The notes: generated by a model not told the origin, from the sequence alone. 28,456 nt of DNA from CALGLS01 sp964508085 (GCA_964508085.1 CAZDTI010000054.1:1-28456); one strand, 5' to 3'; shown: positions 7,445-15,642, counted from the first letter of the stretch. Made by a program: numbers and translations.

Positions 7445-8281
7445 ATGAAAATTAAAATAACAATACTCTTTATCCTTATTCTCGGTGTTTTTGAATCCTT
7501 AATGGCTCAGGATCGAATTTACTTTGCAGACAAAACGGTGGTGGATGTGGAGATAGAAAAAGTGGAGGACAGTATCATTTACTATTTGGAGACGAAGGAT
7601 GGAAAAAGGGTAAAAAAGGAAATACATACCCGAGAGGTGCGCTCTATCGCTTGGGCTGATGGTACAACGACCGAATATGAGAAATCCTATGGTGATCCAG
7701 CTTTGTATGAGGGAATGAGTAAGAGAAGCTTGAAACTTCATCTATTGGCTCCTTTGTTGGGACATACCTCTATTTCTTATGAGCAAAATTTAAAGCCGGG
7801 AAGATCCCTAGAATATACCTTAGGGATTATCGGGTTAGGGAATAGCTTCCGTCAAGGGAATACAATTAATTCAGAAGGGCTGCGTGAAGACGTGTACGAA
7901 AATCAACAAGGGGTTTATCTGGCTGTAGGGTATCGAAAATATTCCGAACCGGTGTTGCGATCAGGTGGAAAACGATACAAGCATTTGCTACAAGGATGGT
8001 ATATTATGCCTAAAATAATTGTTGGTTATTATAAGAAAAATGAGGGTACCAATAACAACTTTGCTACCCGTCCTGTAGTTCGGACAAAGCATACATTTGG
8101 TAACCTTATGGTTTATGGAGGTAAGCAAATTGTCTTCTCCGAAAGTATTTTGTTAGATTGGCAAATAGGGGCGGGGTTTGGTCTAGACTCTGACAGTGAG
8201 GAAAGTAGCAATCATTATGCAGTTTCGATGGTCAATTCAATAGCTATTGGGGGAGGAGTTAGGTTGGGTTTTGTTTTTTGA
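7445..8281 (+). CDS. Secreted protein with outer-membrane-barrel-like C-terminal part
   Basis: This 278-aa protein has a signal peptide (1-21, 'SLMAQ-D'). Residues about 22-75 look like the short strand-rich N-terminal domain seen in many Bacteroidota exported proteins ('DRIYFADKTVVDVEIEKV', 'IHTREVRSIAWADG'). From about residue 95 on, alternating hydrophobic strands, aromatic residues and the final F suggest an outer-membrane beta-barrel of about 8 strands. No specific family is recognised. It lies 44 bp after dinB and may be co-transcribed. The start region is partly duplicated: ATGAAAATTAAAA occurs at 7423 and 7445, but the first opens only an 11-codon reading frame, so 7445 is the real start. 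Confidence 0.65.
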   Translation: MKIKITILFILILGVFESLMAQDRIYFADKTVVDVEIEKVEDSIIYYLETKDGKRVKKEIHTREVRSIAWADGTTTEYEKSYGDPALYEGMSKRSLKLHLLAPLLGHTSISYEQNLKPGRSLEYTLGIIGLGNSFRQGNTINSEGLREDVYENQQGVYLAVGYRKYSEPVLRSGGKRYKHLLQGWYIMPKIIVGYYKKNEGTNNNFATRPVVRTKHTFGNLMVYGGKQIVFSESILLDWQIGAGFGLDSDSEESSNHYAVSMVNSIAIGGGVRLGFVF

Positions 8282-8417
8282 TTCTTCGACTCGTTCCTAC
8301 GTCAATCGCTCAGAATGCAAAAGGTAGGCTTTTATCCTTCAATACCAATTCACCAATTACAAACTATGGAGCGATTGGATTAGAAACTAAGTGCAATAAA
8401 TTTTTTATAAAATCAGA

Positions 8418-9128
8418 ATGAAAGACGAACAAAAGACGCTGGTCCTTTTTGATATAGATGGTACCTTATTGTATTCAAATGGTAAAGACAGCAGCAGCTT
8501 TACACAAAGTTATGAGGAGGTTTATGGGGTACATTTCCCAAAAATAGACTTCAGTGTTTTCGCACATGTTACAGATCATACCATCTTTAGAACCATCATT
8601 CAACAAGACTTTGGTAGAATTCCAGGCCAAGAAGAAATTGATGCTTTTCAAGATCACTATGTCAATAAGATAGCAGAGAAGAGGAAAGTAGCACCGGACC
8701 ATTATATGGAAGTACCCGGTGCAAAAAATGCAATGGATAAGCTTTTGGAAGATCCGAATTATGCGGTAGGTATCGCTACAGGGGGCTGGAAAAGACCAGC
8801 AACTATAAAATTACAACACCTCGGCTTTGATACCACTTCGCTTTTTGACAGTTATGCAGATAACAGAGAAACTCGGGAAGAGATCCTGCAAGATTCCATC
8901 AATCAGGCAAATGCGGTGCATAAAGAAAAGATCCAAAGAACGGTCTATATTGGAGATGCCCAATGGGATGTCAGGACCACAAAGAACATGGGGCTCAATT
9001 TTATAGGCATCCGTTTGAAAGGAGATTTAGAAACCTTGACAAAATTAGGTGCCGATTATGTCCTTCCCAATTTCACCAATCAGACTGATTTTCAGTCGTT
9101 TATTCATCAGTCGGCCCCGCCTAAATAG
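8418..9128 (+). CDS. HAD-superfamily phosphatase (PGP/beta-phosphoglucomutase-like)
   Basis: This 236-aa cytoplasmic hydrolase has all HAD motifs: 'FDIDGTL' with nucleophile D12 and acid/base D14, motif II 'ATGG' (T121), motif III lysine around K131 ('ATIKLQHLGF'), and motif IV 'YIGDAQWDVRTTKNMGL' (D180, D184). The helical cap between about residues 17 and 95 puts it in the C1-cap group, with phosphoglycolate phosphatases and beta-phosphoglucomutase-like enzymes. The substrate is not predictable. It is a single gene between the barrel-like protein and tRNA-Lys. Confidence 0.88.
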   Translation: MKDEQKTLVLFDIDGTLLYSNGKDSSSFTQSYEEVYGVHFPKIDFSVFAHVTDHTIFRTIIQQDFGRIPGQEEIDAFQDHYVNKIAEKRKVAPDHYMEVPGAKNAMDKLLEDPNYAVGIATGGWKRPATIKLQHLGFDTTSLFDSYADNRETREEILQDSINQANAVHKEKIQRTVYIGDAQWDVRTTKNMGLNFIGIRLKGDLETLTKLGADYVLPNFTNQTDFQSFIHQSAPPK

Positions 9129-9178
9129 GCTAAGCTTAGAGATGTGGATAAAAAAAAGTAAAAAAATATTTTAAAACG

Positions 9179-9209
9179 TTTCTTTAGACAAATTATAGTT
9201 CTATATTTG
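9179..9209 (+). promoter_or_regulatory. Promoter of tRNA-Lys
   Basis: TATATTTG at 9202-9209 matches the Bacteroidota -7 box. A TTTC at 9179-9182, close to the -33 consensus TTTG, lies exactly 19 nt upstream. The tRNA begins 58 bp downstream. Confidence 0.6.
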
Positions 9210-9267
9210 CACCGCTTTAGGAGGTATGGCTTGAAAAAAGCTAAGAAAATATCTTCAAAAAAGTGTT

Positions 9268-9340
9268 GATCCGGTAGCTCAGTTGGTAGAGCATTTGACT
9301 TTTAATCAAAGGGTCCCGGGTTCGAGCCCCGGCCGGATCA
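9268..9340 (+). tRNA. tRNA-Lys (anticodon TTT)
   Basis: The cloverleaf is complete over 73 nt: acceptor stem GATCCGG/CCGGATC, D arm GCTC-AGTTGGTA-GAGC, anticodon stem TTTGA/TCAAA with loop CTTTTAA (anticodon TTT), T arm CCGGG-TTCGAGC-CCCGG and discriminator A. The CCA end is not encoded. A promoter (9179-9209) and a strong terminator (9350-9377) frame it as a single transcription unit. The accessory signalling cluster starts about 1 kb downstream. Confidence 0.97.
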
Positions 9341-9349
9341 CAATAATTA

Positions 9350-9377
9350 AGCCTTGCAGAAATGCAGGGCTTTTTTT
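9350..9377 (+). terminator. Rho-independent terminator after tRNA-Lys
   Basis: A 9-bp stem (9350-9358 with 9363-9371, one G-T pair) is closed by a GAAA tetraloop and followed by a run of 7 T (9371-9377). This is a textbook intrinsic terminator. Confidence 0.92.
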
Positions 9378-9498
9378 GTTGCTTAGCTAAGAACTTTCCA
9401 ATTGAAAAATATTTGAATTCTATTAGATGAAATGGCGGCACGAAGAATTTGAAAATTGTAAATAAGAATTTGGAGAAAGTGGAATTGTATAAAGAGGG

Positions 9499-9670
9499 AT
9501 ACCTTTACATTAATGGCCGATACGTTTCCTATATTTTGAAAACGAATCTTATCGTGGAGATAATCTTCCTTGTTTTCTATCAACACTTCTGCTCCTTCTA
9601 AAACGGTGATGTCGTTAGGGGCATAAGATCCAACGACGATTTGATTAAGCTCGGAGCTGTTATTGTCAGG
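9499..9670 (-). pseudogene. Relic of a DUF7619-like surface-protein domain
   Basis: Read on the minus strand without any start codon, this stretch encodes 'GSYAPNDITVLEGAEV' and then 'YLHDKIRFQNIGNVSAINV'. These closely resemble the conserved 'GSYDPNDK.v' and 'YtIRFQNTGn..A.NVvv' motifs of the domain found near the C-terminus of large secreted Bacteroidota proteins. An in-frame stop lies just upstream (9671-9673) and the similarity is lost downstream of about 9499, so only about 57 codons survive. It is a fragment left by deletion or rearrangement. Confidence 0.65.
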
Positions 9671-9871
9671 TTAAATATTGAAATTTTAGAGAAGCTGTTT
9701 CGAATAGAGACTTTGCTTTGATGAGTACTAGAATTGCGGAGAGTCATTCGCTAGTCGATTATAGCCGTTTTTTATCTAATTTTTCATTTAGTTTCTTGGG
9801 ACTGGATGAAAAATTGTTGAGAAAATTGTATTTGAGATTATTGGCTTCTCTTTTGTAATGTAACATTTAGG

Positions 9872-9916
9872 AGAAGAATAAGTATTAATTCTTGAAGAAT
9901 TAACTCTTATGCTTCT
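9872..9916. repeat. 45-bp imperfect palindrome
   Basis: Arms 9872-9893 and 9895-9916 match at 19 of 22 positions around the central G at 9894. The inner 19 bp (9885-9903) are perfectly symmetric. No T-tract follows directly. It could be a binding site for a dimeric protein, a recombination site or a hairpin in RNA. Confidence 0.7.
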
Positions 9917-10023
9917 GGCTTAGAACATTAATTAGCCAGATTACTATCCAATTCTTTAGAATGATTAAGGAAGAAACTACGCTGGAAATATGACAACAAA
10001 TTAATTAACAAAACAATTTCCCA

Positions 10024-10170
10024 GTGAAAAAAATAGCATTATTTATTATTCTATTTGGTTGGTTTGCACTGTACCCCTTCGCTCAACCAAAAATTTCATT
10101 TTGTCTTTTATCCGTTGGAGCCATTCTATACTTGGTTTCATATGTAGCTAAGGCAAAAGGAACTTCCTAA
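10024..10170 (+). CDS. Possible 48-aa membrane peptide (GTG start)
   Basis: A 48-codon frame starts with GTG at 10024 and ends with TAA at 10170. The peptide begins 'VKKIALFIILFGWFALYPF' and has a second hydrophobic stretch ('FCLLSVGAILYLVSYVA') before a basic tail 'KAKGTS'. This is the layout of a two-helix membrane peptide with positive ends. It sits alone between the tRNA-side spacer and the end of the 567-aa gene. The coherent K-start, two-helix, K-tail pattern is suggestive, but chance cannot be excluded at this length. Confidence 0.4.
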   Translation: MKKIALFIILFGWFALYPFAQPKISFCLLSVGAILYLVSYVAKAKGTS

Positions 10171-10300
10171 TCGCGTTATAGTTTTTTTAATGAAGGTGAC
10201 AACAGTCTACCTTATCTACTTGACAAAGGAAATTTTATCTCCCTAAATCGGGTGGGTAGTAGCTTAATTTGTTCATTCTTCTTCTTCTATCAGCTTTAGA

Positions 10301-12004
10301 TCATTTTTTTGTTAAAAAAATTAAAATATCAACGGCTAATCCCATCAAGAAAATCAATTTTTCCCTTGAAGCCTGATTATAGGAAATTGCTTTAAATAAG
10401 TAGTGTAACCTTACCAAATAAAATTGATGGTAAATTTCTTTTTCCGACATGTTTTGCTTGAACCTTACAACTAAATTCGATCGGATTAAGCTGTTGAGTT
10501 GGTATAACAACAGAATTGATTCATCATCGGAATCGATGGCTTCATTATTCATCCATTGTTTGTGAGCTGCAGAAAACTCTTTGACTTTTTCCCAATCATT
10601 TAATTCAAAATCAAAAGTTGAAATCTCTAACTCTGATGATAGTTTTCCCATATCTAAAAAGGCATGATTACAAAGTTTTGTAGAGACATTTGCAAAATCT
10701 ATAAAACTGATTTTTCCCTGATCGTTAATTAGAATATTGGCCATGTGTAAATCACCATGAACAATTGCAATTGGAACTTTTTGAAATAAGGAATCATGGC
10801 TGATGTCAATTGACCTACCTTGAAATTTAAAATCTTCATAAGATTGGATGAAATTTAATAAGGCGTTCAAGTCGCTTTTGACAAGCCCAAGGTTCTCCAG
10901 AATATTTATTGGAATGTTTATCGTCGTTTTCAGAATGGCATGTAAGAGGTTGACTTTTTGATGGTTTTTCAGTGATAGGCCTTGATAGTTACAGTCATCT
11001 ATTTTTGTACCAGACCAAGGCTTTAGTTTATAAAAGTAAGGTTTACTGACTTTTCGCTCGAAAAGAGCAAAATGTTCTAATACTTGTTCCATAACACTTA
11101 ATGCCTCCTGTGCTCCTATTTTTATTTGTTGTTTGATATGGCTTCGCAGTGTTTTTGTATCAGAGACATAAGGGAACAAGAGACAGAACCAATCATTAAT
11201 TTGTATTAATTTAGAAGGGTAGGGGTGAATAAAATGCTCGTTCAATTCCTTTAATTGCTTTAAGTTTCCGAATTGATATTCATTAATTAAATTATGTCTG
11301 TTTTTATCTATTTTTAGCAGCATGGTTTCAGTTGATTGACCTACCTCATAATCTACTTTAAATACATAAGATCCAGAGAACCCTCCAGATATTGGCTTGA
11401 TATAAAAATTACGAGCAGATTCGGGGAAACAAGATCCTAAAATTTCTTTAATTTCCTTTTTAGGAATTTCACTTCTTAGTTTGAAAATCAAATGCCCATT
11501 GCTTTGAGATTCATCATAGTTTAGGTGTTTTATTGATTTGGGAGGATCAGTAGTAAGCTCTCTAACCGTTTGGGCTACGGGTTGAAATTTAGTTTTGTCA
11601 CTTCCTCTTCCTAAAACCTTCAGTGTGTAAACTGGGTAGCCATTGGTAATTTTCAAGAAAGGATTTTTTTCTATGTTCATATCCCCTCGAATATTTGATT
11701 CAATCCCTCCGGTGGTAAAGAAATTAACAATTGCCCGTTCGGAAAGTAATTTTTGGTTTTTCAAGTCTTCAGCTAAATTGAGATTTAAAGGGTCACCTGA
11801 AGCATCTTTTTGAAAGGTGCCAATGTGTATCCATAGGATTACTTTTTGATCCAAAGAAAGTTTTGAAAACAATACTGGTAGTTGCCTTTCATGAGTAACG
11901 ACCACCGAATTCTGTAGATACTCAATTTTTTTATTGGCTCGCCAAAAAGCCTCTCTTTCTTCTCTCGGGATAAAAAAAACGTGTAGGGTATTTGGATCTT
12001 TCAT
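10301..12004 (-). CDS. APH/choline-kinase-fold phosphotransferase with extra N-terminal region
   Basis: This 567-aa protein has a kinase-fold C-terminal region (about 165-520). It has a Gly-rich loop 'ISGGFSGSYVFKV' (205-217) and a candidate ATP lysine K231 ('LLKIDK'). The catalytic loop is 'VHGDLHMANILI' with H416, D418 and N423, and the metal-binding motif is 'FIDFANV' with D436. These are the hallmarks of aminoglycoside phosphotransferase-like kinases. Residues 1-150 form a separate alpha/beta region ('LHVFFIPREE', 'KVILWIHIGTF', 'RAIVNFFTTGG') that looks receiver-like without the usual acidic residues. From memory, an APH-like 'ternary complex associated domain' of conflict systems may be related; this needs a profile search. 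Its start overlaps the stop of the upstream 274-aa gene by 4 bp (ATGA), indicating translational coupling. The substrate is unknown, and antibiotic resistance is unlikely given the context. Confidence 0.8.
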   Translation of the reverse strand: MKDPNTLHVFFIPREEREAFWRANKKIEYLQNSVVVTHERQLPVLFSKLSLDQKVILWIHIGTFQKDASGDPLNLNLAEDLKNQKLLSERAIVNFFTTGGIESNIRGDMNIEKNPFLKITNGYPVYTLKVLGRGSDKTKFQPVAQTVRELTTDPPKSIKHLNYDESQSNGHLIFKLRSEIPKKEIKEILGSCFPESARNFYIKPISGGFSGSYVFKVDYEVGQSTETMLLKIDKNRHNLINEYQFGNLKQLKELNEHFIHPYPSKLIQINDWFCLLFPYVSDTKTLRSHIKQQIKIGAQEALSVMEQVLEHFALFERKVSKPYFYKLKPWSGTKIDDCNYQGLSLKNHQKVNLLHAILKTTINIPINILENLGLVKSDLNALLNFIQSYEDFKFQGRSIDISHDSLFQKVPIAIVHGDLHMANILINDQGKISFIDFANVSTKLCNHAFLDMGKLSSELEISTFDFELNDWEKVKEFSAAHKQWMNNEAIDSDDESILLLYQLNSLIRSNLVVRFKQNMSEKEIYHQFYLVRLHYLFKAISYNQASREKLIFLMGLAVDILIFLTKK

Positions 12005-12825
12005 GTTGTATAAGTATTTATAGTTTTACGGATTTGAATTATATGTTTTCGAATGGTCTCTATGTCATCAATAACACTATTAGCTATAGCTTTCATTCCT
12101 TCGATCAGTGTTTCCCTGCTCGAATTAAATTTTTGAATAATTCGAAGATTAGCGACCATTCTTTCAATCGTATTGGTTAGTTCTTCAAATGTTTGAGAAA
12201 ATTGAAGGAGGTATTCTGGAATCTTGTTTGGAGATGTTAATAGCAGTTTATAGCCAACAGATACAACTTGCAAAGTGGGGGCTATCTTCTCTTCCCACAG
12301 GGTCCAAGTTTCCGAGAAATTGCCTATTGAAATATTTTCGAGATCGTCGCTTAAGTCAATTAGTTTATCCATGAAATTATCATGAGAGAGATACAATTGT
12401 TTGAAGATGCAATCTAACTTTTGCAATACAATTTGGGAAAAACAGAAGGAATCTTTTGCAAGGAAGTCCAAATCAAATGGAAGCCTTTTGAACAGACCTT
12501 GTGGGGAAGTACTTATTGCAAAGATGGTTGGGAGACGTTCCTTTATGATCTGTTCTGAATAAGGAGAACAAACTAAAACGAGTCTTTGCCTGATATCAAG
12601 AGTCGTTTTGGGGTGTAGGAGCGCATCCTTTAAAGGAGGGTTCTTCTTAAGGGATCTTTCCCAGTAAGAATCTGCTAACAATATAATTACATTCTTTTTC
12701 TCTAGCACAGCAATATCAAGATGTTCTTCCTCTTGAATGATAGGAATGTTTGTATTGGATGTAGTTAGTGAAAAAGGCTCGTCTGCCCTCCACAAGGTGA
12801 TTATCTTATCGTCAAAGGGTACCAT
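12001..12825 (-). CDS. Receiver-like protein with helical C-terminal part
   Basis: This 274-aa protein is not recognised as a known family. Residues about 36-125 alternate strands and helices in a receiver-like way: 'KNVIILLAD' (44-52) could be the strand carrying an acidic residue, and 'QRLVLVCSPYS' (80-90) the strand with the conserved S/T. The N-terminal acidic pair of true receivers is not seen, so phosphorylation is uncertain. Residues about 130-274 are helical with long amphipathic stretches, likely a coiled coil or four-helix bundle ('TLIEGMKAIANSVIDDIETI'). It is the first gene of the minus operon, overlaps the APH-like kinase gene by ATGA and is driven by the divergent operator/promoter region. 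The two proteins probably act together. Confidence 0.65.
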   Translation of the reverse strand: MVPFDDKIITLWRADEPFSLTTSNTNIPIIQEEEHLDIAVLEKKNVIILLADSYWERSLKKNPPLKDALLHPKTTLDIRQRLVLVCSPYSEQIIKERLPTIFAISTSPQGLFKRLPFDLDFLAKDSFCFSQIVLQKLDCIFKQLYLSHDNFMDKLIDLSDDLENISIGNFSETWTLWEEKIAPTLQVVSVGYKLLLTSPNKIPEYLLQFSQTFEELTNTIERMVANLRIIQKFNSSRETLIEGMKAIANSVIDDIETIRKHIIQIRKTINTYTT

Positions 12826-12937
12826 TCTCTAGATTGTTTAAAATTTGATATATAATTAGTAAATTGCTTAATCAAAAAGATATAATTTGTTTTGGGAATG
12901 AATGTATAAATTAGTCTATTGACTGTTTCAATTGTGG

Positions 12938-12945
12938 CAAATATA
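12938..12945 (-). promoter_or_regulatory. -7 box of the minus operon
   Basis: On the minus strand this is TATATTTG, a perfect TAnnTTTG. It lies 10 nt downstream of the operator at 12956-12977, which thus occupies the -35 region. Confidence 0.6.
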
Positions 12946-12955
12946 GGGGAGACCT

Positions 12956-12977
12956 AAGTTAGCACCTGTTAGCAAAC
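12956..12977 (-). promoter_or_regulatory. Tandem GCTAAC operator, copy 1
   Basis: On the minus strand the site reads GTTTGCTAAC-AGG-TGCTAACTT, two GCTAAC half-sites with a 10-bp period. It matches copy 2 at 19 of 22 positions; only the central three bases differ. It lies 10 nt upstream of the -7 box at 12938-12945. Same-face direct repeats with a 10-bp period are typical of response-regulator or other activator binding sites that replace the -33 element. Confidence 0.75.
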
Positions 12978-13035
12978 GTCAAATGCTAAAGGCACGGGCG
13001 CTCCAAAAAGGTAAAATATTCTATTAGCCAAGACA

Positions 13036-13057
13036 GTTTGCTAACTTCTGCTAACTT
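13036..13057 (+). promoter_or_regulatory. Tandem GCTAAC operator, copy 2
   Basis: GCTAAC half-sites begin at 13040 and 13050, and GTTT precedes the first. It is an inverted copy of the site at 12956-12977. A -7-like TATTTATG (13068-13075, one mismatch to TAnnTTTG) follows after exactly 10 nt, the same geometry as copy 1. It should control the operon starting at 13150. Confidence 0.75.
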
Positions 13058-13149
13058 TTTTTTTGACTATTTATGGGTCTTAGTTCTAAATGTTTTTTGC
13101 CTTGTCCAATGATTTTGATTCTTCAGTCCTCCTTAAGTTTTTGTAATTT

Positions 13150-15642
13150 ATGAACTCAGAAAAGAATAAGATAAACACATCGTGGGTTTCCCTTTCCGAG
13201 ACAAGGTTTTGGCTAATGAAGCAAAAGATTGAGGAGAAAATAATAGAAGCATCGAGGGGAGAAGATAAGTGGGCTTACACAAGAATTGTTAAAGATTCGA
13301 ATGTGATGAAGGAATTAATCTATAGCCATTTGGGAATATGTGGAGCTTCTTATGTTGTTGCGGATAAGGAGGAGGATAAGATTCATTACTTTCATAGTAA
13401 GGAACTCCAGCCTTATTTAATGCAGAAATTTTCAAATTTGCCCTTTGTTGAGATACCATACGATTGGAGGTATCAATCGAAAGGAGTAAAAACGATCGCT
13501 AAAGATTATGATGAGTACCATTATCTGGTTGACGCCATGTTTATACAAGTAAGAAATGAGCAAAATCTTATTAGTAGAGATAGACCTTCACCAGATTTTT
13601 ATCGTCACTTGCCAAGAACAAAATCTCCTTCTCGAAGATACTTGCTTCCTTTTGAAGGAAAACTAGCAGAGACCTTTAAGATGATTTACTGCACGTCTGG
13701 AGAGATTCTGTTTTTCATGTATGCTTGGAGATTACTGGTGCGGATTATCCAGGAAAAAGGGTTTACAGAGGAACTAGAGATGGATTTGAGCTATGAAACT
13801 TTTGCTAATGGAGGCAACAGATATAATTTTTGGGAAGAGGTTGCTAAAGCAAAAAACTATATTGGGAATTCTTGGTATGAGGGGCTATTGAATCAATCAA
13901 AAACAAATGCTGAATACATTGAAAAAGGGATAGAAGGAACCTGGAACAAATTGCTTAAAGAGGTAGATCATTATCCGATTGAAAACATGTCTGAGGAGTA
14001 TAAGCGTTTAGGTTTGGTGAAAGGGAATGAAAGGCAGTCTGCAACAGCGGAATTGGTCTCTCTCTTGGATTATGCCTTGCATATAGCGGAGAATTTTCTA
14101 GGATGGAAATATAAGAAGAATGAGCATATTGAATATGAAACACACCATTGGCAGAAAAGAACATTGACTAAGCAGGGTATTCTTTCATACTTACATAAAT
14201 TGTATGAAGAGTTAGACTTAAGGAGTCAGGTATTGGAGGAAGACAGAACGTTTAACAATAATAGCAAAACAGAACAATTGTCTTTTGAAACAATAATCAA
14301 TGATTATCAATTGGATTATTGTTTACAAAAAATTGTAAAATCCTTTCTGCTACAGATTGTAAGAAAATTAGATGTCACGAGAGCCAGTATTAAAGATATC
14401 CTCTATAAGCTACATCTCGAATCTCGGTTTCCTATATTACCTTACTACTATACTTTGGCTGCTGGCAACTCTCATTTTCCAAAAGAACACGTTGTTTATT
14501 GTTTATGGAATTCCAAGAATCACGAGGTAAATATTAAATTATCTGATGAGGAGGAAGCGATAAAAGAGTCGGGAGTTGTTTTTATTCATTTTACTTTGAG
14601 CCCCATTTGGCAGCTCAACCCTCGATTTAACTTTATGCGAAATCGTAAAACGAAAAGACGATATAGCTACTTATCGGAAGAGAACTATAATCGATTGTTT
14701 CGGATGTTCAGTATCTTCAACTCCTTAGCAAAGCCAATAGTAGAAAAGTTATATTATGGTAAAATATTCTCCCATAGCTTAGGCAATAAATCCACGCTAA
14801 GCTTTATGGAATCTTTCAGTCATGAAGTGAAAAAGGGAGTAACAAATATTTTTGATTTATCTAATTTGACTTTAGAAGAAATGTTTGGCGATCAAGCAGA
14901 TGAAGTGCTTGAATTTATAACCGCAAAAATGCCAGCGGATTCTAAGTTAGCTCCTCGATTGTGGAAGATAATTCCCTATCCTAAAAAAATGGAAATATGG
15001 AGAACCCAACTTCTAATTTGGGCCGGTTTTCATGGGGAGAATATTATTAAGCTAAAAAATTTTGATTTAAAAAGCATCATAGAGAAATGTAATGAACTGG
15101 CGGTTGAACTTCATTCTGGTAGAAGTATTTTAGCTGATGTAATTGGAAATGATCAATATAAAAAATCTTTTGAAGCCAGGATAAAAAAAGTACAAGAGAG
15201 CGGTGCCACACTAATTTTTACATCACCGGAATTAGAAATATTGACTTTTAGTAAAAAGAAAAATTTAGCGGTTAATGTTATCTTTCTGCAAAATGCGTTT
15301 ATCAGAAGTTTTTTAGCTGCTTTGGTCAATGTATACCAACATACTATTGGGAAATTTACAATAGAAGTAAGCAAAAAAAATGACTTTAATCTTAGTGTAG
15401 TAATCTACAATCCATTTGACACGGAGATTAAACCCAAAACACATGTGGGTACGGAAAAAGTGCTTGAAATATGTTTGAATAATTTAAAAGGTGAGCTAAA
15501 TGTTTTTAAAGAATTAAATGAAAAAGATTGGAAGGGACATTCTATGAATGCTCAGAATTATTTCACACAATTTAATAAAGGGACTAGATTTTGGATTACT
15601 CAGTTTAGTATTCCCTTAGATCAAATGTTTTCAAAAGACTAG
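13150..15642 (+). CDS. Degenerate soluble histidine-kinase-like protein
   Basis: This 830-aa protein has no signal peptide or membrane segment, so it is probably cytoplasmic. Residues 1-500 are not recognised; they include a mixed alpha/beta region (about 425-485) that could be a sensor domain. A histidine-kinase-like core follows: 'SFMESFSHEVKKGVTNIF' (551-568) looks like a DHp helix with H558. Residues about 705-825 look like a GHKL ATPase: 'FIRSFLAALVNVYQHT' with N727 in the N-box position, 'LSVVIYNPFD' in place of the D-box, and the final strand 'GTRFWITQFSIPL'. The canonical DxGxG and GxGLG boxes are missing, so ATP binding may be altered or lost. It leads an operon with three receiver-like proteins and carries operator copy 2 upstream, which supports a role as hub or partner kinase. 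Confidence 0.7.
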   Translation: MNSEKNKINTSWVSLSETRFWLMKQKIEEKIIEASRGEDKWAYTRIVKDSNVMKELIYSHLGICGASYVVADKEEDKIHYFHSKELQPYLMQKFSNLPFVEIPYDWRYQSKGVKTIAKDYDEYHYLVDAMFIQVRNEQNLISRDRPSPDFYRHLPRTKSPSRRYLLPFEGKLAETFKMIYCTSGEILFFMYAWRLLVRIIQEKGFTEELEMDLSYETFANGGNRYNFWEEVAKAKNYIGNSWYEGLLNQSKTNAEYIEKGIEGTWNKLLKEVDHYPIENMSEEYKRLGLVKGNERQSATAELVSLLDYALHIAENFLGWKYKKNEHIEYETHHWQKRTLTKQGILSYLHKLYEELDLRSQVLEEDRTFNNNSKTEQLSFETIINDYQLDYCLQKIVKSFLLQIVRKLDVTRASIKDILYKLHLESRFPILPYYYTLAAGNSHFPKEHVVYCLWNSKNHEVNIKLSDEEEAIKESGVVFIHFTLSPIWQLNPRFNFMRNRKTKRRYSYLSEENYNRLFRMFSIFNSLAKPIVEKLYYGKIFSHSLGNKSTLSFMESFSHEVKKGVTNIFDLSNLTLEEMFGDQADEVLEFITAKMPADSKLAPRLWKIIPYPKKMEIWRTQLLIWAGFHGENIIKLKNFDLKSIIEKCNELAVELHSGRSILADVIGNDQYKKSFEARIKKVQESGATLIFTSPELEILTFSKKKNLAVNVIFLQNAFIRSFLAALVNVYQHTIGKFTIEVSKKNDFNLSVVIYNPFDTEIKPKTHVGTEKVLEICLNNLKGELNVFKELNEKDWKGHSMNAQNYFTQFNKGTRFWITQFSIPLDQMFSKD

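Larger units (their letters stand above)
9378..10023. other. Gene-poor spacer between tRNA-Lys and the signalling cluster
   Basis: Apart from the protein-domain relic (9499-9670) I see no gene here. The only notable structure is a 45-bp imperfect palindrome at 9872-9916. The stretch looks like degraded sequence at the border of an accessory region. I saw no integrase and no second copy of the tRNA 3' end in the window. Confidence 0.5.
12826..13149. other. Divergent promoter region of the signalling cluster
   Basis: This 324-bp spacer separates the minus operon (274-aa and 567-aa genes) from the plus operon starting with the 830-aa kinase. It contains no gene. It holds two inverted copies of the GCTAAC tandem operator (12956-12977 and 13036-13057), each 10 nt from a -7-like box. 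A GCTAAAGGCAC at 12985-12995, between the two, has a near-copy (GCTAAAAGCAC) at 19901-19911 upstream of the third operator. Confidence 0.7.

Noticed and set aside
7423..7455. Mini-ORF with duplicated start context before the 278-aa gene
   Set aside because: Only 10 codons before a stop; the repeated ATGAAAATTAAAA is probably a chance or slippage duplication.
10301..12004. Aminoglycoside resistance enzyme
   Set aside because: The protein is about twice the usual length and is coupled to a receiver-like gene under the cluster's operator, so a resistance role is unsupported.
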